A DNA stretch of 64,000 nt from Bog-756 sp049517675 (GCA_049517675.1 JBEKRV010000009.1:29405-93404); one strand, 5' to 3'. Shown: positions 8,253 through 16,904, counted from the stretch's first letter. Notes: generated from the letters alone by a model not told the origin. Numbers and translations: made by a program.

Positions 8253-8300
8253 ACCCGACACCGGCACCCGGTCGTCACGCCCTCCGGCGACCGGACCGGC
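8212..8300. repeat. Imperfect direct repeat spanning the gpgS stop
   Basis: Segment 8212-8246 and segment 8267-8300 match at about 31 of 35 positions; both begin CCCGGTCGTCAC and end GGCGACCGG, A or G, CCGGC. The first copy is the last codons of gpgS and the second fills the gap before the convergent MFS gene, so the gpgS 3' end has been copied downstream. Each copy has inverted CCGG elements and might fold. Confidence 0.8.
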
Positions 8301-8304
8301 ACGG

Positions 8305-9993
8305 TCAGCAGCAGATCGGCTCGCCCACGTCGGCCAGTTCGGTCAGCTGGACGGCGGCCACGGCCGGAACGTGGGTCGTCACGACCGGAGTCGCCCGACC
8401 CCTCCGGGACGGCAGCAGCATCGCCACCAGCGCACCGACACCCACCACGGCCGCACCGACGGCGACCGCCGGCACCAGGCCGGACACGAAGTCCTGCCCC
8501 GAGGCGTAGCCGCCGTGCGAGCTGAACACGGCACCCAGGGCGGCGATGCCCAGGACACCTCCGAGCTCGCGGAACGCGGCGTTCGTGCCCGATGCGACAC
8601 CTTCGAGGGCCTTCGGCAGGGTCCCGAGCACGACCGAGGCGAGCGGCACGAAGAAGAGGGTCATCCCCACGCCGCACACGACGAAGGGTGCCACCATGTC
8701 CCCGTAGGGCGTGGTCGGGGTCACGATCGAGGCCAGCCACGCGAGACCGGCGGCCTGGAGCGCGAGGCCGGCGACCACGAGGGGTTTGCCGCCCCAGCGT
8801 TCGGCCAGCTGGCCCACCACCGGTGCCAACAGCATGGTGATCGCCGTCCAGGGCAGGATCCGCACCCCGGCCGACAGCGGCGAGTACCCCTGCACGGTCT
8901 GGAGGAACTGGGTCAGGAAGAAGATCGAGCCGAACATCCCGAAGCTGAACAGGAGGGCGGTCGCATTGACGGCGGCGAACCCGCGGCGGGCGAAGAGGCG
9001 GATGTCGAGCATCGGGTGGTCGGTACGTAGCTCCCAGGCCGCGAAGGCGGCCAGCATGGCCGCTCCCACCGCGAACGAGGTGAGGACCGACGTCGACGTC
9101 CAGCCGTGGGCGTTGCCCCGGACCAGGCCAAGCACGACGCCGAAGAGCCCGACGCTCACCAGGCTCACGCCGGTCAGGTCCAGGGGGGCGGCCGATCCGC
9201 GGGACTCCGCCAGACGCCAGCGGGCCAGCGGGAGCAGCAGGATCCCGACCGGTACGTTGAGCCAGAAGATGTACTGCCAGGCCCAGCCGCTGGTGACGGC
9301 CCCGCCCACCAGCGGACCGACAGCCACCGCGGTCCCGCCGATGGCGCCCCAGATGCCGAGCGCCGCGTTGCGACGCTCCGGACGGACGGCGGCGCTCAGC
9401 AGCGTGAGCGACAGGGGCATGATCATCGCCGCGCCGGCACCCTGCAGCGCCCGGGCCGCGATCAGGGCACCGATGCTCGGCGCCACGGCGGCGGCGGCCG
9501 ACGACGCGGTGAAGAGTGCGATCCCCGTCACGAAGATCCGGCGACGCCCGAAGCGTTCGCCGAGTGCGGCCGCCGACAGGAGGAGCACGGCGAAGGTGAG
9601 TGTGTACGCGTTCACCGTCCACTCGAGGCCCGAGAGCCCGGCGTGGAGGTGGACGCGGATGACCGGAAGGGCGGTCGAGACCACCAGGTTGTCGAGCGAG
9701 GCCATGAACAGGGCCAGACCGGTGATGGCCACGGCCCAGACTGCGCGGGAGCGCGCCGCCGGTGACTCGAGGTCGACCTCGTGGGGAGTGCCCCCGCCAC
9801 CGGACCGAGCTGCCGGCGCCGGTGGTGGTGACGTCGGGGCCACCGTGGCCCCACCACCGTCCGTCCTCCCCGCCCGGGGACGGCGGACGGTGGTGAACGT
9901 CCGGCGACGGTACGGGACCGGCGGCCACTCATCCAGTTGTGAGTGCTCACTAACCCTGCGGGGCAAAAAAAGGGGGATGACGGGCTGGTTCAT
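8305..9993 (-). CDS. MFS drug-efflux transporter, 14-TM DHA2 (EmrB/QacA) type
   Basis: A 562-residue protein. After a soluble N-terminal extension of about 80 residues comes a 14-helix major facilitator: ALFMASLDNLVVSTALPVIR (motif D1 of DHA2), LGERFGRRRIFVTG (motif A) and GPLVGGAVTSGWAWQYIFWL (motif C). It ends in CC. Family members export toxic organic compounds with proton antiport. The ATG at 9993 has GGAGG eight bases upstream and overlaps the TetR stop (ATGA), so repressor and pump form one operon. Oddly, a second operator-like palindrome lies inside codons 14-19, which allows an internal, separately controlled start. Confidence 0.9.
   Translation of the reverse strand: MNQPVIPLFLPRRVSEHSQLDEWPPVPYRRRTFTTVRRPRAGRTDGGGATVAPTSPPPAPAARSGGGGTPHEVDLESPAARSRAVWAVAITGLALFMASLDNLVVSTALPVIRVHLHAGLSGLEWTVNAYTLTFAVLLLSAAALGERFGRRRIFVTGIALFTASSAAAAVAPSIGALIAARALQGAGAAMIMPLSLTLLSAAVRPERRNAALGIWGAIGGTAVAVGPLVGGAVTSGWAWQYIFWLNVPVGILLLPLARWRLAESRGSAAPLDLTGVSLVSVGLFGVVLGLVRGNAHGWTSTSVLTSFAVGAAMLAAFAAWELRTDHPMLDIRLFARRGFAAVNATALLFSFGMFGSIFFLTQFLQTVQGYSPLSAGVRILPWTAITMLLAPVVGQLAERWGGKPLVVAGLALQAAGLAWLASIVTPTTPYGDMVAPFVVCGVGMTLFFVPLASVVLGTLPKALEGVASGTNAAFRELGGVLGIAALGAVFSSHGGYASGQDFVSGLVPAVAVGAAVVGVGALVAMLLPSRRGRATPVVTTHVPAVAAVQLTELADVGEPICC
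9939..9954. promoter_or_regulatory. Operator-like palindrome inside the MFS gene 5' end
   Basis: GTGAGTG-CT-CACTAAC, with one mismatched pair, the same sequence as the palindrome in front of the TetR gene. On the coding strand it is followed within 40 bases by a T7 run (TTTTTTT, reverse of 9965-9971). It may be a second binding site for the same TetR repressor. Confidence 0.5.
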
Positions 9994-10616
9994 GCGGGTA
10001 CCTCCGTGGACTTGACCAGCTCGGCGCTGCGCTGGTCCTTGATGGCTTGGGTGGCGGCTCGGATGGCGGTGAGCTTGTCGGGCATCGGACAGAAGCTCTG
10101 GGCCCAGTGCTCGGAAACGGTCAGCAGGTCGATGGCGGACATCACGTTGAGCATCATCCCCATGGCGAAGAACTTCCGGAGCTCCTCGTCGGGTAGGAGG
10201 GTCCGCTCGTGTACCAGGTGCCACAGCACCTCGAAGGTGCTCCGGCAGGCGGCGGCGATGTCGGGGTCCCCCGGGGCCGCGGCGAACCCGTGGAGCTCGA
10301 CCTGGAGGACCTCGGGGTCCTGCATGAGGTCCATGTAGGCATCGCCCATGGCGGCCATGGCCTCCTCGCCCACGAGGCCCGTCCCGGCCCGCGCCATCGA
10401 CGCGATGATCCGGTCGGACACCAGTTCGTAGGTGGCGATGAACAGGTCCTTCTTGGTGCCGAACAGACGGAACAGGTAGGGCTGCGAGATCCCGGCACGG
10501 GCGGCGATGGCCTCGGTCGAGGTGCCGGCGTAGCCGGAACGGGCGAACTCGGTGACGGCGGCGGCCAGCACGGCGGTCCGGCGGTCCGATGCAGTCATCC
10601 GTGTCGATACCATCAT
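9990..10616 (-). CDS. TetR-family repressor of the MFS pump
   Basis: A protein of about 208 residues. The N-terminal helix-turn-helix is AVTEFARSGYAGTSTEAIAA followed by RAGISQPYLFRLFGTKKDLF, which is typical TetR; the rest is an all-helical effector domain. It shares a transcript with the DHA2 pump through an ATGA overlap, the usual arrangement for a drug-responsive repressor. Starts are possible at 10637 (GTG, but that lies inside the operator), 10616 (ATG, used here) and 10598 (ATG); none has a strong ribosome site. Confidence 0.88.
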   Translation of the reverse strand: MMVSTRMTASDRRTAVLAAAVTEFARSGYAGTSTEAIAARAGISQPYLFRLFGTKKDLFIATYELVSDRIIASMARAGTGLVGEEAMAAMGDAYMDLMQDPEVLQVELHGFAAAPGDPDIAAACRSTFEVLWHLVHERTLLPDEELRKFFAMGMMLNVMSAIDLLTVSEHWAQSFCPMPDKLTAIRAATQAIKDQRSAELVKSTEVPA

Positions 10617-10625
10617 CGGTCCATT

Positions 10626-10641
10626 GTGAGTGTTCACTCAC
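10626..10641. promoter_or_regulatory. Perfect operator palindrome upstream of the TetR-MFS operon
   Basis: GTGAGTG-TT-CACTCAC: two perfect 7-base arms around two bases, 10 bases before the TetR start used here. TGAGTG/CACTCA arms are common among TetR operators. The near-copy at 9939-9954 supports a shared binding protein, most simply the adjacent TetR. Confidence 0.65.
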
Positions 10642-10736
10642 TACCTTGTCAAGCCCCTTTCCCGATTCCGCCCGGGCCGCCGGCGATCACCGGGGAAAGA
10701 CCAGGTCCACCAGGGTCCGCGGGGTAGCGTCCCGGC

Positions 10737-12173
10737 ATGCGTCTCGAACCGTCTCCCTCCCCCGGAGACCTCCCGGCCGTCTCGGGAGACGGGTCGCTGG
10801 CCGACACCGTCCTCGTCTCCAACCGCGGGCCCCTGTCGTTCCGCCTGGAGGACGGCCGTCCGGTGCGGGTCGCGTCGGGGGGCGGGCTCGCCGGATCCCT
10901 GCACCCGCTGGTCGAGGGGAGCGATGCCACGTGGGTCGCCTGCTCGATGAGCGAGGCCGACCGGATGGCCGCCGCCGACGGCCTCATGACGGTGGGCGGC
11001 CTCTGCGTGGACCTCGTCGAACCGGATCGCGAGATGTACAACATGGCCTACAACGTGGTGTCCAACTCCACGTTGTGGTTCTGCCACCACCACCTGTTCG
11101 ACGCGGCCCGCCGGCCGCGCACCGACCGGCGGTGGATGGAGGCGTGGGACGCCTACCGCGACTTCAACGTGCTCATGGCGTCCCGGGTGGCCGACGTCGC
11201 CCCCGAAGGCGGCCGGGTGCTGGTCCAGGACTATCACCTCGCACTGATGGCGCCGACCCTGCACACCCTCCGGCCCGACCTGCGCACCGTCCACTTCACC
11301 CACACTCCGTTCGCCGACCCTTCCGTGCTGCGGATGCTCCCGACCGTGGTCGGGGACGAACTGCTGGCCTCCCTGGCCCGGTTCGGCTCCTGTGGCTTCC
11401 ATTCCGAGCGGTGGGCGTCCGCCTACCGGGCCGGCCTGGCCACTGCCGGCCTGGACGGCGGGGCCAACCGCACGTTCATCTCCCCCCTGTCGAGCGACGC
11501 CGACCGGCTCCGGTCCGCGGCGTCCGGGCCGGCGGTCGCCTCCGCCCTGTCCCGCATCGAGAAGTCCGTGGGCGGAGCCGACCGCAAGGTGATCGTCCGG
11601 GTCGACCGGATGGAGCTGTCGAAGAACCTGCTGCGCGGGTTCTGGGCCTTCGAGGAGCTCCTCGAGCACGAGCCCTCCCACCGGGAACGGGTCGTCTTCG
11701 TCGCCCTCGCGTACCCGACCCGCCAGGGACTGCCGGAATACCTCGCCTACCAGGAGGAGGTCGAGTCGACGGTGGCCAGGATCAACGAGCGCTGGTCCAC
11801 ACCGGGGTGGACCCCGGTCGTGCTCGAGGTCGACGACGACTACCCCCGGTCGCTCGCGGCACTCACCCGGTACGACGTGCTCCTCGTCAACCCGGTGCGC
11901 GACGGGCTGAACCTGGTGGCGAAGGAGGGCCCGGTCATCAACGGCCGCGCCGGCGTCCTCGCCCTGTCCCGCGAGGCGGGGGCCTTCGACCAACTTTCCG
12001 GCGGCGCCCTCGAGGTCAATCCGTTCGACGTGACCGGGACGGCGACGGTCCTGTCACGGGCGCTGGCCGCCGATGGGGACGAGCGGGCGGCACGGGCCGC
12101 CGCCCTGCGCACGGCCATCCTGGCCCGAAGGCCATCCGACTGGTTCAACGACCTGCTGGCCGCCGCGCGCTGA
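10737..12173 (+). CDS. otsA: Trehalose-6-phosphate synthase (GT20)
   Basis: A 478-residue retaining glycosyltransferase making trehalose 6-phosphate from a nucleoside-diphosphate glucose and glucose 6-phosphate. Family landmarks are LVSNRGPLSF followed by SGGGLAGSLHPLV near the N-terminus, VQDYHLALM, HFTHTPFADP, the donor-binding VRVDRMELSKNLLRGFWAFE and the late VNPVRDGLNLVAKEG. Several positions depart from E. coli OtsA (for example FTHTPF instead of FLHIPF) but match actinobacterial relatives. It converges on otsB, with only 5 bases between the stops, so the two trehalose genes are transcribed separately. Confidence 0.88.
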   Translation: MRLEPSPSPGDLPAVSGDGSLADTVLVSNRGPLSFRLEDGRPVRVASGGGLAGSLHPLVEGSDATWVACSMSEADRMAAADGLMTVGGLCVDLVEPDREMYNMAYNVVSNSTLWFCHHHLFDAARRPRTDRRWMEAWDAYRDFNVLMASRVADVAPEGGRVLVQDYHLALMAPTLHTLRPDLRTVHFTHTPFADPSVLRMLPTVVGDELLASLARFGSCGFHSERWASAYRAGLATAGLDGGANRTFISPLSSDADRLRSAASGPAVASALSRIEKSVGGADRKVIVRVDRMELSKNLLRGFWAFEELLEHEPSHRERVVFVALAYPTRQGLPEYLAYQEEVESTVARINERWSTPGWTPVVLEVDDDYPRSLAALTRYDVLLVNPVRDGLNLVAKEGPVINGRAGVLALSREAGAFDQLSGGALEVNPFDVTGTATVLSRALAADGDERAARAAALRTAILARRPSDWFNDLLAAAR

Positions 12174-12178
12174 GGCTC

Positions 12179-13048
12179 TCAGCCCCCGGTGCCACCGGCC
12201 GACGCCTGGTCGGCCATCCAGCTCAGGAGGGCCACGGCACGTCTGGGTCCGGCCACGGAGAGATCGGCAGCCGCCACCACCTCGGGGACGGTCTCGTCGT
12301 CGACGACCGCCACACCGACCGCCGCCAATCCGTCCTCGGTCGACCGCCGGCGGAGCTCGGCGAAGGCCGGCAGGTCACCGACATCGTCGCCGAGGAAGCA
12401 GGCCGCGGTGCACCCCTCGGTCAGCCGACGGACGACGGTGCCCTTGTCGATGGCCAGCGGAGGACGCAGCTCGACGGACAGGCGGCCCGGATGGGCGACC
12501 AGGCCGGAGCGCGACACCACATCGGCCACCCGCTCCCCCGCCCATCCTTCGGCCCCGCGGGCCCGTCGCCAGTGGACGGTGACCGCCGCCGCCTTGGCCT
12601 CGACCAGCACGCCGTCCGGGGCACCGACCCGGAGCCGATCGGCCGCCTCGGCCACCGTCGGAAGCCAATCCGACGCGGCATCGTCGAGCACCACCACGCC
12701 GTCGGAGCCGACGGATTCCATTCCGTACAGGCCGAACAGGCGGGCCCCGGTGGTTCCCCCGGACCCCGGCGCGGTCGCCGAGCCGAGGTGCTCCCACAGG
12801 AACGACGCCGATCGGCCCGAGACCACAGCCACCGCGGCGAAGTTCACGGCCAGCCGTCGCAGCAGGGCCGGGACGCCCTCGACCGGGCGGGCGGCGGCCG
12901 GGTCGTCGACGATGGGCGCCAGTGTCCCGTCGAAGTCGGTGACCACCGCAGTGGTCGACGGGTCGGCCACCAGCGGTGCCAGGATGGCCGCGGCGTTCGG
13001 CCCGAGGGGCTCGCCGCCCGGACGCCCGGACCCGACGGTGCCGGTCAG
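12179..13048 (-). CDS. otsB: Trehalose-6-phosphate phosphatase
   Basis: A HAD-superfamily phosphatase that removes phosphate from trehalose 6-phosphate. Motif I is VVTDFDGTLAPIVDD, motif II lies in AVVSGRSASFL, the cap holds FGLYGMES, and motif IV is CFLGDDVGDLPAFAEL. The start is uncertain. No ATG, GTG or TTG is available near the conserved N-terminus except a GTG at 12970, immediately before the core. A CTG at 13046-13048 overlaps the upstream stop (CTGA) and is drawn here. The gene follows a LytR_C-domain gene and points toward otsA. Confidence 0.85.
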   Translation of the reverse strand: MTGTVGSGRPGGEPLGPNAAAILAPLVADPSTTAVVTDFDGTLAPIVDDPAAARPVEGVPALLRRLAVNFAAVAVVSGRSASFLWEHLGSATAPGSGGTTGARLFGLYGMESVGSDGVVVLDDAASDWLPTVAEAADRLRVGAPDGVLVEAKAAAVTVHWRRARGAEGWAGERVADVVSRSGLVAHPGRLSVELRPPLAIDKGTVVRRLTEGCTAACFLGDDVGDLPAFAELRRRSTEDGLAAVGVAVVDDETVPEVVAAADLSVAGPRRAVALLSWMADQASAGGTGG

Positions 13049-13638
13049 GTTCCCACGGTGGTGGTCGTCGAGGTGACTCCTGAAGCCAGGTCCGGCGCGA
13101 CGACGACCAGGATCTCGGCTGTCCCGATCGTGCTCACTGGGGCGGCCGTGGTGTAGGGCTGGACCGCCGACGCGGGCAGGTGGAGCGCGGCGGCGACCTC
13201 GGTGGCCGCCGCCTTCTCGCCGGCCACGTAGTACACGGCCGACGTCGTCACGTTGGCCGAGGCGTTGATCGGCGCCTGCAAGTCCCACCCGGCCGTCTGC
13301 AGTCGACTGGTCACCGCGGCGGCCGCCCCGCTCACGCCCGATGCATTGGCCACCAGGACCGGGACGTTCGACGGGGGCTTCGGCATCGTGGTGGTAGTCG
13401 TCGTCGGAGCGGTGACACCGTGGCCCGGCCTCGTGGTCGTCGTGGTGCTGGAGGCCGGTCCCGACGGCGACGTGTGGATCTGGCCGAGGAGGAGCACGGT
13501 GGCCAGGATGAAGAGCCCGAGGAGGATGACCGCCCGGTCCACGGGCAAGCGGTGGCTCGAGCGCTCCGAGGCAGGTGGGTCGGGCGCCGGGTCATCGTCC
13601 ACTCCCGCCAGCCTGCCAACCATGGGGTGGATAAGCAA
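13045..13638 (-). CDS. LytR C-terminal-domain membrane-anchored protein
   Basis: A 197-residue protein with a short cytoplasmic head, one transmembrane helix (AVILLGLFILATVLLLGQI, residues about 36-54), a Thr/Pro-rich linker with two T-runs, and a C-terminal LytR_C-like domain starting VPVLVANASGVSGAAAAV. LytR_C domains occur alone or behind LCP ligases and are thought to bind cell-wall material outside the membrane. The ATG at 13623 (MVGRLAGVDDD) is an alternative start. The stop overlaps the proposed otsB start. Confidence 0.8.
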   Translation of the reverse strand: MLIHPMVGRLAGVDDDPAPDPPASERSSHRLPVDRAVILLGLFILATVLLLGQIHTSPSGPASSTTTTTRPGHGVTAPTTTTTTMPKPPSNVPVLVANASGVSGAAAAVTSRLQTAGWDLQAPINASANVTTSAVYYVAGEKAAATEVAAALHLPASAVQPYTTAAPVSTIGTAEILVVVAPDLASGVTSTTTTVGT

Positions 13639-13701
13639 GCACTCCCTTCCCCCAGGTCAGGGGCCGTAGACTGACGCGGGCTCCGACTCCGTCGGACCTG
13701 C

Positions 13702-13774
13702 GCCGGTGTAGCTCAGTTGGCAGAGCAGACGATTTGTAATCGTCAGGTCGTGGGTTCAATTCCCACCGCCGGCT
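13702..13774 (+). tRNA. tRNA-Thr (anticodon TGT)
   Basis: A full cloverleaf can be drawn. The acceptor stem is GCCGGTG with CGCCGGC (one G-T pair), the D arm is GCTC...GAGC, and the anticodon stem GACGA/TCGTC encloses the loop TTTGTAA, which reads TGT. The T arm is GTGGG-TTCAATT-CCCAC and the discriminator is T. The CCA end is not encoded. Confidence 0.95.
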
Positions 13775-14003
13775 CCTCGCAGTACCAGGTCGTCGGCACG
13801 TCCGCCCGAGCGGGCGGCCCGGATCGCACAGCGGCACCGCATCGCAGAGCGGCACCGGGCCCCCGTAGGGTGAGGGCGTGACCGGACGAGGAACGTCTCC
13901 GCGGCAGGCCGGCGCCGATCACCAGGGGGGTGTTCCCCGAATCCGCTCGACGTCGGGTCCGGGCCTCGGTCGTCCTGCGGCGACCACCTGCCCGTAGTCC
14001 CCG

Positions 14004-15671
14004 ATGGAAGATCCGACCGACGAAGGGCTCCGCCGTGACGTGGGCTTCTTCGGACTGCTCTGGATCTCGGCCGGGACGACACTCGGCTCGGGTTGGCTCT
14101 TCGGCGCTTTCGTCGCGTTGACCATCGCCGGGCCCGCTGCGCTCATCGGCTGGCTCCTGGCTGCGCTCTTCATGACGCCGATCGCCCTGGTGTACGCCGA
14201 GCTGGGTGCGATGTTCCCCGAGAGCGGAGGACCCGGACGCTTCGCCCACCACGCCTTCGGCAGCCTGGCCGGAGCGACCTTCGGCTGGTTCGCCTACGTC
14301 CAGGCGGCGACGATCGCCCCGATCGAGGTGCTCGCCGCCATCGAGTACCTGTCGACGAACTCCTGGGCCACGGGCCTCTACAACGCCGATCGCGGAACGC
14401 TCAGCGCCTCGGGCTACGTCGTGGCCGCGGTGCTCATGGGCGTCTTCGTCACGCTCAACCTCCTGGGGATACGTCTACTGTCCCGAGCCAATTCGGCGAT
14501 CACGGTCTTCAAGCTGGCCATCCCCTCGCTGACCGCCGTCGCCCTCATCGTCGCCGGCTTCCACCTCCACAACTTCACGGCCGCAGGCGGATTCTTCGTG
14601 CACGGCGGCGCCGGGCCCACCCAGGCCGTACTGAGCGCGATCACGGCCGGTGGCATCGCCTTCGCGCTGATGGGCTTCGAAGGGGCGCTCGAGGTGGGCG
14701 GCGAGAGCACCCACCCCCAGCGGGACCTCCCCCGTGCCGTCTTCGGCGCCTTCGTCGGCTGCACGGTCATCTACATCGCCGTCCAGGTCGCCTTCATCGG
14801 CGCCCTCCCGCCGGCCCTGCTGGCCCATTACTCGAGTTGGACGCAGCTGGCCACGGACCCGCAACTCTCGAGAGCGCCCTTCTTCGTCCTGTCCAGCCTC
14901 ATCGGTCTGGTGTGGCTGGCCTGGATCATGCGCGTCGACGCCGTGGTCTCACCGAGCGGCACGGGCCTGCTCTATCTGACCGGGGCATCGAGGCTGAGCT
15001 TCGGGCTGAGCAGGGACGGCTACGTGCCGAAACTCTTCCTGGTCGAGGACGAGCGCAGCGACGTCCCCTTCTGGGGCGTGATCATGTCCGGGGTGCTCGG
15101 CCTGCTCTTCCTCCTGCCCTTCCCGAGCTGGGGCAAGCTCGTGAGCGTCGTGACCGGCGCCGTGGTGCTGATGTACGCCGCAGCGCCCCTGGCGCTCGGA
15201 TCCCTGCGGCGCACCCGGCCCGGGGCCGACCGGCCCTACCGGCTCCCGGCGGCGGGCCTGCTCGCACCGACGTCCTTCGTCTTCGCCACCTTCATCGCCT
15301 ACTGGTCCGGATGGCAGACCATCTCCACCTTGATGATCGCCCTCCTCCTGGGCTACGGCCTCATGGGCGCGGCCCGGTCGTTCCACCTCGACCTCGAGCC
15401 ACCCCGGATCGAGTGGGCCTCCGCCCGGTGGCTCTTCCCCTACCTGATCGGCCTCTCGGTCGTCTCCTATCTGGGCGACTTCGGCACCGGCGCGATCCTG
15501 GGCGGGGTCGGACCGTTCAAGGGCATCCTCGTCGGGGGCCACGGCGTGATCCCGCTGTGGTGGGACATGGCCTGCCTGACCGTGCTGAGCCTGGTGATCT
15601 ACGCCGGCGCCATGGCCCAGGGTACTGTGGTCGACCCGACGGCATCCCCGGTCGACGGGCCGTGTCCCTGA
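14004..15671 (+). CDS. APC-superfamily amino-acid permease
   Basis: A 555-residue integral membrane protein with at least 12 hydrophobic segments. It starts with GLLWISAGTTLGSGWLFGAF, the unwound first helix typical of the amino acid-polyamine-organocation family. Later come LVYAELGAMFPESGGPGRF, GGIAFALMGFEGALEVGGES and VSPSGTGLLYLTGASRLSFG. The last 60 residues hold a further helix pair beyond the usual core. The substrate is unknown. Half of a DosR-like box (TAGTCCCCGATG, near 13995) overlaps the start, as noted for the stress genes that follow. Confidence 0.85.
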   Translation: MEDPTDEGLRRDVGFFGLLWISAGTTLGSGWLFGAFVALTIAGPAALIGWLLAALFMTPIALVYAELGAMFPESGGPGRFAHHAFGSLAGATFGWFAYVQAATIAPIEVLAAIEYLSTNSWATGLYNADRGTLSASGYVVAAVLMGVFVTLNLLGIRLLSRANSAITVFKLAIPSLTAVALIVAGFHLHNFTAAGGFFVHGGAGPTQAVLSAITAGGIAFALMGFEGALEVGGESTHPQRDLPRAVFGAFVGCTVIYIAVQVAFIGALPPALLAHYSSWTQLATDPQLSRAPFFVLSSLIGLVWLAWIMRVDAVVSPSGTGLLYLTGASRLSFGLSRDGYVPKLFLVEDERSDVPFWGVIMSGVLGLLFLLPFPSWGKLVSVVTGAVVLMYAAAPLALGSLRRTRPGADRPYRLPAAGLLAPTSFVFATFIAYWSGWQTISTLMIALLLGYGLMGAARSFHLDLEPPRIEWASARWLFPYLIGLSVVSYLGDFGTGAILGGVGPFKGILVGGHGVIPLWWDMACLTVLSLVIYAGAMAQGTVVDPTASPVDGPCP

Positions 15672-15705
15672 CCCGGTTCCGAATGCCGGGGCCGGCCCCA
15701 GTGTC

Positions 15706-16128
15706 TCAGCTGGCCCTCCACCACCGGTGGAAGCCGGCGCGCTGGTTCCTCGGCGCCTCGGTCGTGTCGACCGCGGTCTGGTCGTCCCCCGGCCAGGTGA
15801 CCTGACTGCATGCCGAGCAGACCCGCGCGCCGTCGACCATCCGGGTGACGCACACGTGCCCGCACCGCTCACACTTGCGGCCCACGTAGACCTCGGCCGA
15901 GTGGAGGGGACGGTCCGCCGCCAGGAGGCGGAGCCGCTCCTGCACGTCCTCGCGCAGACCGATCCCGCCGTCCTCGGTCTGCTCGACGAGGTCCCATGCG
16001 ATCATCTCGTGCAGCAACGGGACCAGCCGGTCGAGTCGGCGCTTCGGGTCGTCCACGGCCTTGAGGGAACGCATCCCCCAGTCCTCGCCGCTCCCCAAGC
16101 GCACCGTCCTGGCTGCCGTGTCCACCAT
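15706..16128 (-). CDS. Small zinc-ribbon protein of unknown function
   Basis: A 140-residue protein. The N-terminal two thirds are helical and charged (DDPKRRLDRLVPLLHEMIAW); the C-terminal third has a likely zinc ribbon, KCERCGHVCVTRMVDG followed by VCSACSQVTWPG, with two Cys-X2-Cys knuckles. I know no named family. The ATG at 16128 has AGGGAGAG seven bases upstream and is preferred over a longer frame from 16197. Two DosR-like boxes lie in its upstream region, and it is grouped with Hsp20, suggesting a stress role (inference). Confidence 0.75.
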   Translation of the reverse strand: MVDTAARTVRLGSGEDWGMRSLKAVDDPKRRLDRLVPLLHEMIAWDLVEQTEDGGIGLREDVQERLRLLAADRPLHSAEVYVGRKCERCGHVCVTRMVDGARVCSACSQVTWPGDDQTAVDTTEAPRNQRAGFHRWWRAS

Positions 16129-16151
16129 CTCACTCTCCCTTGCCGACCATC

Positions 16152-16169
16152 GGGGACTTCCCGGTGACC
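16152..16169. promoter_or_regulatory. DosR-like box (weak)
   Basis: GGGGACTTCCCGGTGACC, about 25 bases upstream of the zinc-ribbon ATG. The left half GGGGACTT matches the mycobacterial dormancy box TTSGGGACTWWAGTCCCSAA; the right half does not. Confidence 0.25.
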
Positions 16170-16224
16170 ACCGGCGCTCCGCGTGCTCCGTCGTCATCGT
16201 GATCGACCCCGGAGGACCGGCACA

Positions 16225-16239
16225 GGGCCGAAAGTCACC
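16225..16239. promoter_or_regulatory. DosR-like box upstream of the zinc-ribbon gene
   Basis: The reverse strand reads GGTGACTTTCGGCCC, close to many mycobacterial DosR sites (GGGACTTTCGGCCC type). It lies about 100 bases upstream of the start at 16128. A near-copy, GTGACCATCGGCCC, lies at 17416-17429. Confidence 0.35.
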
Positions 16240-16327
16240 GATCGGCCTCGGGCGTCCTCGGACCGACAGCTCGGCCCGCGCTGACCCTCCGGCGGACGAC
16301 GGACTCCCGGCCCCGACCGGAACCTGC

Positions 16328-16759
16328 TCAGGCCCGGGAGATCGGCACCTTCGTCGCGGACTCCGCCGGCTCGGCCGGGCACGGGATCCGCACCTCGAGG
16401 ATCCCGTCCTTGTAGGTGGCCTTCACGTCCTTCGACGTGGCCCCCGGAGGAAGGGCGATCTCGCGGTCGAAATCCCCGTAGCGGAATTCGGAGCGATACC
16501 CCTCCTTGTCCTTCTTCTCGGACGACTGCTCGCGTCGGGCATGGATCCGCGCCACACCGCCCTCGGTCGTGATCTCGACATCCTTGTCCGGGTCGATGTC
16601 CGGCAGCTCCGCCCTCACGACCAGATCCCCGCCGTCATGGAACTCCTCGACCCGCAGCCACTGCAGACCGTCCCCCGCGTCGAACGGCCAGCCCCATCGC
16701 TCGGGCAGCCTGAGGACGGGCCATTCCGCTACATGCTTGTCCCGATGCACCAGTGCCAT
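16328..16759 (-). CDS. Small heat-shock protein, Hsp20/alpha-crystallin family
   Basis: A 143-residue ATP-independent holdase. The alpha-crystallin domain spans residues about 40-130: EEFHDGGDLVVRAELPDIDP, YRSEFRYGDFDREIALPPGA, DVKATYKDGILEVRIP, followed by a short C-terminal IxI-like tail (KVPISRA). Such proteins bind unfolding proteins under heat, hypoxia or stationary phase and are the classic DosR-regulon product (HspX) in mycobacteria. The ATG at 16759 has AAGGTGG six bases before its TTGGAG spacer and is preferred to the TTG two codons earlier. Confidence 0.93.
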   Translation of the reverse strand: MALVHRDKHVAEWPVLRLPERWGWPFDAGDGLQWLRVEEFHDGGDLVVRAELPDIDPDKDVEITTEGGVARIHARREQSSEKKDKEGYRSEFRYGDFDREIALPPGATSKDVKATYKDGILEVRIPCPAEPAESATKVPISRA

Positions 16760-16904
16760 CTCCAACCACCTTCGTTCTCACTCGGTTCCGTCACGAGCCC
16801 CTCTGGGATCCATCGTGCGCCGATGCCGCAGGGTCCGACAGAGGAGATCGTCACCAATCCTCCGCCGGCGCACCACGGACACCGGGGCGTTCGCCGGTGC
16901 CGGA

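Noticed and set aside
9961..9975. A7 run near the MFS start as a frameshift or pseudogene sign
   Set aside because: The MFS frame is intact from 9993 through all 14 helices, so there is no evidence of breakage; the run may matter only for regulation.
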